Origin: Chitinophaga sp. 180180018-3
GTDB lineage: Bacteria; Bacteroidota; Bacteroidia; Chitinophagales; Chitinophagaceae
Reading direction: 5' to 3'
NCBI RefSeq assembly: GCF_037893185.1
Contig: NZ_CP140772.1
Location: 1,178,001 to 1,242,000 of the forward strand
DNA: 64,000 nt
Position numbers and translations under genes: made by a program. Of this stretch, positions 53,595 through 61,171 are shown in pieces; positions within the stretch are counted from its first letter, which is position 1; the number at the start of each line of letters is the position of its first letter. The notes under the pieces were generated by a model. The model worked only from the letters and a program-made list of their open reading frames with translations, had not been told where the DNA came from and did no database searches.

Positions 53595-55586
53595 TTATTT
53601 TCCCGCGGGCATTACTCGCAAAATTGTTGTTGACGATGCAGGTAGTTCTATCCGGAGACTATCCGTGCCCGTTTCCAGTACCCGGTTTGTCAGCGGTTCA
53701 ATTACTTTCGCCTTGTAAGGGAAACGGACCGTCCGGCTGCCACCCTGTATGGTATGCAGCGTAATCCATTGATGTCCCGCATAAATTACTTCATCTGTAT
53801 CGAGATAAATATGCACGCCTGCCTGTTTCCAGTATTGCCGCAGCACAGCGGCATCCCAGCGCAATTTGCCTTCCAGGTATTTACGCGGTTCCTGCGGTCC
53901 GTCAACCCATGTGCCGGCGCCATCCGTCTGCAATATCAGGGCGCCGGCAGCGCGCCTTTTTTTTATGAATGCTTTTTCACGGGGCGTAAGCGCCGACGTC
54001 CCCAGTAGCCATATTACCTTATACCTGTTGCCCGGCAATTTTTCCATGTCCTCTCTCAAAAAAAGATCATAGGGCGCTCCTGTTTTTCCGAGTGGGGAAG
54101 AATTACCCAGCACCTGCGCCGCCAGCTGGCCGTTGGAAGCGTCGCGGAAACAAAACTCCCCGTCGGCAATTACGCACACCTGTGCATTCATTTCCGGGGC
54201 CGCTGCCGGCCGATATTTTTCCCATAAGGCCTGCTCCTGCTCAAATACTTCCAGCAAACGGGGATCGCTGAACCAGCCACCCCACATATCAAACCACCAC
54301 CCCCCATAACTGCCTGTGAGCATGCGCCCCAGGTTCTTCTTCAGCAGCGCCACTGAGGCATCCATATCCGGCGGTCCCAGCCACACACCGCCATCATACC
54401 GCTTTCCCGGCGGGTTAACATCGGGAGCGCGGTCTTTAAGCAATGTGGTAATGGAAGTGCGGGTATCGTTCTCCGCCAGCCACAGCTTTCCATGCAGCTG
54501 TATACTTTGTACCGCAGCCATCGGCGGCCAGTCTTCACCCATTACCCGGTTGTAGGCATTGGGACTTGAAAGATAGTCCAGATCCGGGCAACGCAGCAGT
54601 TTCGCGAGCGCTCCATGCCCCTTCCTGGGATCGGTAATAAAGTAATGATATCCGTAGAAAGCGCCCGTAAGCAGGCGGCGATGGCTGGTTTCCTTAACAA
54701 TCTTGCAAAAATAAGCGATATCATCCGCCAGGGTTTCCGCGTGAAAACGATAGGTGTCTACCACATCCTCTTCATCTCCCTGTTTGCGCCAGGCAGGATG
54801 GCTGTTCTTTCCACTGATGTCTGCCGGCTGCGCCGTTTGAAAAGAAACGTTTGTCTGCCCCCACGCCTTGCGCAGTGCGGCATTGCTGCCTGCATACCTG
54901 CGCTGCAGCCACCTCCGGAAGGCTTGCGTCCTGGTAGGGTTCTCATCATAGAAATACTGATGATAGTGATATACCCACTCTTCCGTACCTCCGGCCGCAA
55001 CATGAATGCCTATCAACTGCGCGGCATAGCGGGAAGACAGCAGCCATTCCGTCACATCTTTCAACACGCGGCCGGTTTCCTGTTTCCACTTCTCCGATGC
55101 AAAGCATTGACGAAACGTGCTGCCATCGGGCAAGCGGCAGTCGGCATCGGGATGGGCGTTCTCCCACCACAACGGCGGATCAAGGTGCAGACGTACAATC
55201 ACCTTTGCGGCAGGGTCCGCGAGCAGCAGCTTTTCAAAGTCCTCCCTGATCGCTGAAAAGTCGTATTGGTTCACACCTGTCCAGAGTGGTTTCCGGAAGG
55301 GCCCTATACCCGATTCCGTGTTAATGCCGCGATCTCCCAGGTAACAGGGAAGGCTGTACAGATGAATGCCCGTAGCAGCCGCTTCCCTGTAATACTGTTC
55401 TTCTCCCAGGTACGACATGTAAAAAAACGGCGGATATGCCTGCCCGTTAATAAAAAGAGAAGGCACGCCCTGCAATGGCCGTACGCCAGCAACGTTGTAC
55501 CCGGTAGATTGCGCCACTACCGGGCATAACGGCCGGATAAGCAGCAGCAACAGCGGAATGTATCGTATAAAAAAACTATTCATCAT
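53595..55586 (-). CDS. Exported GH42-like glycoside hydrolase
   Basis: Start at ATG 55586 (the frame is open further to a TTG at 55589); about 663 residues. The signal peptide covers about residues 1-26 (LLLLLIRPLCPVVAQ). The N-terminal barrel has FFYMSYLGEEQYYREAAATG and the segment VIVRLHLDPPLWWENAHPDA. HVAAGGTEEW near residue 195 may hold the acid/base Glu, and LWLAENDTRTS near residue 375 the nucleophile Glu. A trimerisation-like alpha/beta domain (VCVIADGEF, YKVIWLLGTSALTPREKAF) follows. GH42 enzymes are beta-galactosidases, but this one is divergent. It lies 10 nt after the GH109-like gene, as the last gene of the - strand PUL. Confidence 0.8.
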   Translation of the reverse strand: MMNSFFIRYIPLLLLLIRPLCPVVAQSTGYNVAGVRPLQGVPSLFINGQAYPPFFYMSYLGEEQYYREAAATGIHLYSLPCYLGDRGINTESGIGPFRKPLWTGVNQYDFSAIREDFEKLLLADPAAKVIVRLHLDPPLWWENAHPDADCRLPDGSTFRQCFASEKWKQETGRVLKDVTEWLLSSRYAAQLIGIHVAAGGTEEWVYHYHQYFYDENPTRTQAFRRWLQRRYAGSNAALRKAWGQTNVSFQTAQPADISGKNSHPAWRKQGDEEDVVDTYRFHAETLADDIAYFCKIVKETSHRRLLTGAFYGYHYFITDPRKGHGALAKLLRCPDLDYLSSPNAYNRVMGEDWPPMAAVQSIQLHGKLWLAENDTRTSITTLLKDRAPDVNPPGKRYDGGVWLGPPDMDASVALLKKNLGRMLTGSYGGWWFDMWGGWFSDPRLLEVFEQEQALWEKYRPAAAPEMNAQVCVIADGEFCFRDASNGQLAAQVLGNSSPLGKTGAPYDLFLREDMEKLPGNRYKVIWLLGTSALTPREKAFIKKRRAAGALILQTDGAGTWVDGPQEPRKYLEGKLRWDAAVLRQYWKQAGVHIYLDTDEVIYAGHQWITLHTIQGGSRTVRFPYKAKVIEPLTNRVLETGTDSLRIELPASSTTILRVMPAGK

Positions 55587-55596
55587 CAATATCCCG

Positions 55597-56964
55597 TCAA
55601 TACTCCTGGCTCAACCCGAAAAGCGGTTTCCTGAACTGCCACTGGCCGCGCGTAAAATCAGGTATGAACTGTACTGCTCCTCCTTCTGCAACAGAAGCTT
55701 CCGACAGCGGTGTAATGGCGTACCACGCAGCAAGATCATATACGTCAAGCGGGTATGGCGCACGCTGCCTGATGCAGTTGATGAATGCGTTCATGGTAAA
55801 CCAGTCAATGCCTCCATGCCCTGCTCCGGCTGCATCATTCCCGTATTTTTTCCAAACGGGGTGATCGTATTTCTCCAGCCAGCTCGCGGCGTTCTCCCAT
55901 GCATCGCTGGTTTTACTCTGCCCTTCAATGTATATCGCCTGCATATCATCCATCCATATTCCCTGCGTGCCCTGCACCCGGAAATTGAGTGAATAAGGGC
56001 GGGGAGAATTGGTATCGTGCGACAGCAGGATGGTTTCCCCGTTGGTCGTGCGTATCAGCGTGGTAACAATATCTCCCAGGTTGAACTTCACTTTCGCATT
56101 GGGATGACCCGGCCCGCCATTGTCTACTATATATTTATGCAGACCTCTCGACTTGGTTGCAACAGATGTCAGCGACAGCAGCCGGTTTCCGCGGTTAATG
56201 TTGATGATATTGGCAACCGGACCCAGTCCGTGGGTTGGGTACAGGTCTCCATTCCGGTGAACGGAGTGGATAGTACGCCAGCGGGCTTCGGAGATGGCGT
56301 TTTCGCCAAATTCCACACCATGCCCTTTTAAATGCTCGCCATCATTGAACTTTACCGACCGCAGATCATGCTGGTAGCCTCCCTGCAAATGTGTGATTTC
56401 TCCAAACAATCCCTGGCGCACCATATTCAACACCGCCATAATATTGCGGCTGTAACAAACATTCTCCATTGCAAATACGGGTATTCCTGTTTCTTCACTG
56501 GTATCTACCAACGCCCAGCACTCCCTGATATCCGCAGCCCCGCATACTTCCACCGCCGGCGTTTTCCCGGCCTTCATAGCCGCCACTGCCTGGGGTACAT
56601 GCCATTGCCAGGGCGTTGCAATAATCACAGCATCCATATCTTCCTGCTGCAGCATACGAACATAATCATATTCTCCTGCCGTGTATTCCTTTACTTTATG
56701 GTTGCTACCATATGCATCGGCGATCATTTTACGGCTGGCGGGAATGGCCCATTTCGTATCGGGGTCGCAAACTGCCGTAATCTGCATATCGCTGCGGCGC
56801 AGGCAGAGCGCGAGATAATCCCTTCCCCGCTGTCCTACTCCAATGATTCCCACCTTTACTTTACGCTCCCTGCGCAGCGTACGCCCCAACGCTGGCGTGC
56901 CCTGTGCTGCGAGCGCGCCGGCGCCTGCAACGGCTGCATTTCGTATAAATGTCCGTCTTTCCAT
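55597..56964 (-). CDS. Tat-exported Gfo/Idh/MocA family protein (GH109-like)
   Basis: ATG at 56964 gives 455 residues and a Tat signal (MERRTFIRNAAVAGAGALAA); a longer start at 57012 would overlap the upstream gene. The Rossmann motif GIIGVGQRGRDYL is followed by the EVCGAADI segment that replaces the usual EKP. The C-terminal part has GHGGIDWFTMNAF and ends with PLSEASVAEGGAVQF then IPDFTRGQWQ. These end motifs are typical of GH109 alpha-N-acetylgalactosaminidases, which use bound NAD for a redox-assisted cleavage. Alternatively it is a secreted oxidoreductase of the same family. It is between the GH99/GH71-like gene and the GH42-like gene. Confidence 0.85.
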   Translation of the reverse strand: MERRTFIRNAAVAGAGALAAQGTPALGRTLRRERKVKVGIIGVGQRGRDYLALCLRRSDMQITAVCDPDTKWAIPASRKMIADAYGSNHKVKEYTAGEYDYVRMLQQEDMDAVIIATPWQWHVPQAVAAMKAGKTPAVEVCGAADIRECWALVDTSEETGIPVFAMENVCYSRNIMAVLNMVRQGLFGEITHLQGGYQHDLRSVKFNDGEHLKGHGVEFGENAISEARWRTIHSVHRNGDLYPTHGLGPVANIININRGNRLLSLTSVATKSRGLHKYIVDNGGPGHPNAKVKFNLGDIVTTLIRTTNGETILLSHDTNSPRPYSLNFRVQGTQGIWMDDMQAIYIEGQSKTSDAWENAASWLEKYDHPVWKKYGNDAAGAGHGGIDWFTMNAFINCIRQRAPYPLDVYDLAAWYAITPLSEASVAEGGAVQFIPDFTRGQWQFRKPLFGLSQEY

Positions 56965-56992
56965 TTTGATATTGTTTGTTGATATAAATAGA

Positions 56993-59437
56993 TCAATAAC
57001 TGGCACGCCCATCCGGAGACGCCGCTACCAGCACTTTGTAAGTATGCCTGCGGTTCCGTTCGTACAGGCACAGATAATAGCTGCCGGGGGGCAACTGTTG
57101 CATATTCAGCTCAGTTACCTGACCGTATAGTTTTTTGCGGATGGTTGCAATACCCAGCTGGTTGTAAAGCACGGCTTCTGCGCCGGGGCGGCCGTTATAC
57201 CGTATAAAAAGCTGGCCGTTCGTAACCGGGTTAGGATATATAACCGCAGTGCCGGCAACGGTTTGTTTCATAGCGCTGCTGTTAAAAAGCAGGCTCACGG
57301 TTTGCAGGCTGTCATTGATGATACTGCCAGCGAATGCGCTGCGGAAACCCGCCGGCACCAGCAATACCGGCGCCAGATGCGGCATTGCGCCCTGGTATTG
57401 AAACGTGCCCGCGGCAGTCACTTTATATACATCCGGATTGCCGTATTCCTGGATGTAACTGTTCTCAAACAGCTGCCCGTACATATACAAACGGGTGTAT
57501 TGTTTTGTCATCACCCAGTAGAAATCATCCATGCGGGTACCGTAATAGTCTGTCCATGCCGATATCAGCGATGGATTGTCAATAGTGCTGTCCGGTGGTA
57601 TCCAGGCAGGTTCTACTGACGTATGTTCCCAGGTTTCATTAAAGCTGTTAAGCCATACGCTCTGCGGGGTATATTGCAACACTCTCAGCCACTGGCTGCG
57701 GTACAGCTCTCCCTGCTCCCTGCCTGTACCGAAAGCCCCGTTCCAAAAGCCGGGCATCACATCCATTACTTCATTTCCTACCGGATTGCCGAATTTGTTC
57801 AGTATCGGCCAGCCGTAAGCATTCTTATACGCAGTGTCATTCTTTATCTCATTATACATCCAGCGTACAGTACACTGTCCGAAATAGGTCATTGCACCGG
57901 GATTGGCCGCGGCATAGCCCTTTATGTCATCGCTGTTTGCCGGCCACCATACAAAATGAATGAGCAGTGGTTTCCCATCCTGCTTGTAATAACAATCCTG
58001 GTAAGGAATATAAAAATTATCCCAGGCTCTTTTAGACTCCGATTCCACAACGGTGGCGGCAGCGGCGCCGGTAAGCCCTCCGCTTCCTCCCATTGCCACG
58101 CAGAAGTACATTTTATGCTGCCCAGGCTGCAGCTGGCTGTTCCATCGCACAATACGCGCTGCAAATTGCAGCGCCCTGTTATCAACCCAGGCATTGGGGC
58201 CGTTAGTGATATCGAACATGATATAGGTAAAACCGGCATCATGGATCATGCGGAGCTGAATATCATTAATGGTGCTGTCACCGGAGTCGTACGTACCAGG
58301 ATGCCCCGGTACCTGCGGCTGGTAGTCGTTTCCCCAGGCATACCATGTATCTGTTTGCACGGCGTCTGCGGTTGCGCCCTTATTATTGTTATCCAGGCAA
58401 AGCCAGTTGCCAAGTGATACTGCGCAGGCAACTGTGGCAGTATCCGACATATCGCCCAGCAATGTAGCGTCGGGCGCGGGAATATTTCCCTTGGGAACAG
58501 CAGGCCTGTTACCTGCCACCCAGCGGTGATGATAAGCGCCGAAGCCGCTGCCGGAAGAATAACTGACCCACCATTCCCCGCTGTCGTAATAAACAATATC
58601 CGCCTTGCCGTCGCGGTCCACATCATACACAAAACCTTTTTCCTTGCCTGTGCCAAACCCTGTTTTCCAGGTGCTGCCGGCAGCAAAGCTGCTGCCTCCG
58701 GAAAGCGCTACCTGCCAACTGCCATCGCTCTTCTTAAAACAAACAGCATCCGCCTTGCCATCGCCATTTACATCTGCCGCCATGCATTGATCAGCAGTAG
58801 CGCCGAAACTCCCGGTCCATGATGAAAAAGAACCAAAACCGGTACCGGTTGATAGTCCTACATACCAACTGCCCGCCAGTCCGCCGGACTGGAAATAGAT
58901 AATGGCATCTTCCTTCCCATCTCCGTTCACATCGGCCAGCAGCTGTCCGGCGGCACCTACCCCGTTACCGTTACTCCATAGCACCGGCGCCAGAAAACCT
59001 GTATCATTGGCCAGCGCCACATGCCAGCCGCCAAAACCGGGATCAAAATAAACCGCGTCTGTTTTTCCGTCTCCGTTCACATCTCCCATCAGCGCGTGAT
59101 AGCTGCCGATAGGCGTGGCAGTGCCGGATGTGTAAACCAGGTACTTGCGCGGATTTACAAAAGCGGCGCCGTTGGAAAGCGCTCCGTACCAGTCGCCTGT
59201 AGAATAGTAGGCAAGCGCATCGTCTTTGCCATCACCGTTGATATCTTTCAGAAAAAAGCCGGCCGCCTGTTTTCCCAAACCCGATATACGGTTATAAGGT
59301 TTTGTTTTTGCAAACAATGTGGAATAGAAGATGCCTGCATTTCTTTGCGCATACAGCCCGGTACAGCATGCAAGGAGGCCTGCCACGCAAACACTGGCAA
59401 GCGTCATACTGCGTTTTATAGGAGTAGTCATGTGCAT
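56993..59437 (-). CDS. FG-GAP repeat protein with GH99/GH71-like domain and T9SS sorting domain
   Basis: An 814-residue protein with a signal peptide (about residues 1-31). Residues about 45-290 carry five FG-GAP/VCBS calcium repeats, with loops of the type DVNGDGKTD (DINGDGKDD, DVNGDGKTD, DVNGDGKED, DVNGDGKAD, DVDRDGKAD). The middle (about 330-700) resembles GH99/GH71-type domains: MIHDAGFTYIMFDITNG, KPLLIHFVWWP and WLNSFNETWEHT with candidate acidic residues. The C-terminus (from VIYPNPVTNGQLFIRYNG to the end) is a type A T9SS sorting domain, so the protein is exported through the outer membrane. GH99 and GH71 act on alpha-mannan or alpha-1,3-glucan; the linkage here is not determined. Confidence 0.82.
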   Translation of the reverse strand: MHMTTPIKRSMTLASVCVAGLLACCTGLYAQRNAGIFYSTLFAKTKPYNRISGLGKQAAGFFLKDINGDGKDDALAYYSTGDWYGALSNGAAFVNPRKYLVYTSGTATPIGSYHALMGDVNGDGKTDAVYFDPGFGGWHVALANDTGFLAPVLWSNGNGVGAAGQLLADVNGDGKEDAIIYFQSGGLAGSWYVGLSTGTGFGSFSSWTGSFGATADQCMAADVNGDGKADAVCFKKSDGSWQVALSGGSSFAAGSTWKTGFGTGKEKGFVYDVDRDGKADIVYYDSGEWWVSYSSGSGFGAYHHRWVAGNRPAVPKGNIPAPDATLLGDMSDTATVACAVSLGNWLCLDNNNKGATADAVQTDTWYAWGNDYQPQVPGHPGTYDSGDSTINDIQLRMIHDAGFTYIMFDITNGPNAWVDNRALQFAARIVRWNSQLQPGQHKMYFCVAMGGSGGLTGAAAATVVESESKRAWDNFYIPYQDCYYKQDGKPLLIHFVWWPANSDDIKGYAAANPGAMTYFGQCTVRWMYNEIKNDTAYKNAYGWPILNKFGNPVGNEVMDVMPGFWNGAFGTGREQGELYRSQWLRVLQYTPQSVWLNSFNETWEHTSVEPAWIPPDSTIDNPSLISAWTDYYGTRMDDFYWVMTKQYTRLYMYGQLFENSYIQEYGNPDVYKVTAAGTFQYQGAMPHLAPVLLVPAGFRSAFAGSIINDSLQTVSLLFNSSAMKQTVAGTAVIYPNPVTNGQLFIRYNGRPGAEAVLYNQLGIATIRKKLYGQVTELNMQQLPPGSYYLCLYERNRRHTYKVLVAASPDGRASY

Positions 59438-59449
59438 CGTGATTTAGTT

Positions 59450-61156
59450 TTAGTAACCGGCGTTCTGCCCGTTTGCCCAGTTATCGGCTCCGCCGTTCTG
59501 TTGCCTGATAGCGGGATTTGCATCTATCCAACCCTGGTATAACGGGAACAAGTAGTTCTTCGGAAAGAACTGCTGCGTATGTACCAGCCCCCTGGTATTA
59601 TATACCCACACGCCATTCTCCTTAGTGATGTCAACTCCGTACAGGGGTTGGTTTAAAATTGTTTCGGCGGTTCTCCACCTGATCAGATCCCAGTAGCGTT
59701 TGTTTTCGAAGGCAAGCTCCACACGGCGCTCACGGCGTACAATATCACGCAGTTCCTGCTGCGCTGGTATGTGGTTATAAGTCTGCTGCAGTGTGGGTAA
59801 TCCTCCCCGCACCCTTACCTTGTCAATTGCATTCACCACATCCTGGTCTATCTGACCTGCTTCTATCCGCGCTTCGGCAAAATTCAGCAGCACTTCCGCA
59901 TACCTGAGAAAGTTGTAATTGGATCCCTCCAGCGCAAGGTTGCCTTTCAGCCTTTCATCAATGCCTTTCCGCCTGAAATAGCCTGTATTGTTCTCTTTGC
60001 CGAGATCTCTGCCAAATTCCTCACCTTGCTTCATGTTGAATGTCTGGCCTGCAAACACAGTCCCATCGTAGATGATCGATTGATAAAAGCGGGTCTCCCT
60101 GTTTTTATAGGGATGGGCAGGGTCGTAACCGGATGCGGGATCCGAAATAGGCCGACCGTTAGCCATCACGTAATCATCCACCAGGTTTTGCGTAGGCTGC
60201 ATAGCTCCCCATCCGCCGAAGGTGCCTTTAGGCCCGAAGTAGCTGGACTGGTAAGCGTTTTTGGCGCCGGACAGGTGCTGGTAAGCGAATACCGTTTCCC
60301 TGTTATTGTTATTCTCCGCCATGAACTGGGCATTATAATCCGGAAAAAGATCGTAAGGCTTTCCATTGCCCAGTTCATCAATTAGTTGCTTGTTGGTAGC
60401 CGCCGCCGCAACATACTGATGATTGAACAGCTCTATCCATCCTTTCAGGGCCAGCGCAGCGCCTTTGGAAGCATGGCCTTCGCTGACGCTTCCCCTGGTA
60501 TTGTCTGCCGGCAAATCGTTGGCGATGGCCGCTAGTTCATCCGTCATAAACTTATATGTTTCTGCAGACGTACTCCGCGGTTTGAAAATAGCGTTTCCCT
60601 GCTCCTGCCTGTTCAGCAGCTCCGTTACGAGGGGTACCCCACCGTACGCCATCCACAGGAGATGATAGTAATAGACGCGCAGAAAGCGGGCCTCGCTCAA
60701 ACGCAGCTTCTTCCAGTCATCCGGGAATTTCTGCGGCGTCTCATTTATCCTCGCAATAAAAAGATTGCATTTCCTGATAAAGCTGTACATCTTATCATAC
60801 ATAAAGGGCATGGCAGGATAATCGTGGTTATACAGTCCCGGATTATAGTTAGCCGGGCCATAAGACCGGGCTACAGACAGCTGCCACGACATGGCCCAGT
60901 GAAAACTGCATACGCTGTTATCGCTCCAGTTTTCAAATGCGTCATAATTGCAGCAGCTTGCAGTGGTAACGGCGTCGGGCAGATTGTTATAGATATCGTT
61001 CAGGAAAATATCGCCGCCCGGAGCGTCTGCAAAAATTGATTCCGCAGACAGCTGGTCCCTTGGTGTAACCTCCAGGAAATCATGGTTACAGGCGGTCAGC
61101 AGCAACGTTAACAGCAGCAGCCTGTACCAATTACGAAAATTATTTGTGATGAACAT
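59450..61156 (-). CDS. RagB/SusD family nutrient-uptake lipoprotein
   Basis: A 568-residue lipoprotein with Cys23 after LLLTLLLTAC. Family signatures are visible: LRLSEARFLRVYYYHLLWMAYGGVP, KGAALALKGWIELF, FLRYAEVLLNFAEARIEAGQ and VRRERRVELAFENKRYWDLIRW, in separate segments. It binds glycan at the cell surface with the SusC encoded 15 nt upstream. The downstream genes for secreted hydrolases suggest a host-glycan or fungal/plant polysaccharide with alpha-linked residues, but that is inference from the hydrolase families only. Confidence 0.95.
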   Translation of the reverse strand: MFITNNFRNWYRLLLLTLLLTACNHDFLEVTPRDQLSAESIFADAPGGDIFLNDIYNNLPDAVTTASCCNYDAFENWSDNSVCSFHWAMSWQLSVARSYGPANYNPGLYNHDYPAMPFMYDKMYSFIRKCNLFIARINETPQKFPDDWKKLRLSEARFLRVYYYHLLWMAYGGVPLVTELLNRQEQGNAIFKPRSTSAETYKFMTDELAAIANDLPADNTRGSVSEGHASKGAALALKGWIELFNHQYVAAAATNKQLIDELGNGKPYDLFPDYNAQFMAENNNNRETVFAYQHLSGAKNAYQSSYFGPKGTFGGWGAMQPTQNLVDDYVMANGRPISDPASGYDPAHPYKNRETRFYQSIIYDGTVFAGQTFNMKQGEEFGRDLGKENNTGYFRRKGIDERLKGNLALEGSNYNFLRYAEVLLNFAEARIEAGQIDQDVVNAIDKVRVRGGLPTLQQTYNHIPAQQELRDIVRRERRVELAFENKRYWDLIRWRTAETILNQPLYGVDITKENGVWVYNTRGLVHTQQFFPKNYLFPLYQGWIDANPAIRQQNGGADNWANGQNAGY

Positions 61157-61171
61157 ATTCCGGTTCTTTTA

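Noticed and set aside
54615..55256. 213-codon + strand frame
   Set aside because: Antisense to the GH42-like gene; no domain or signal recognised.
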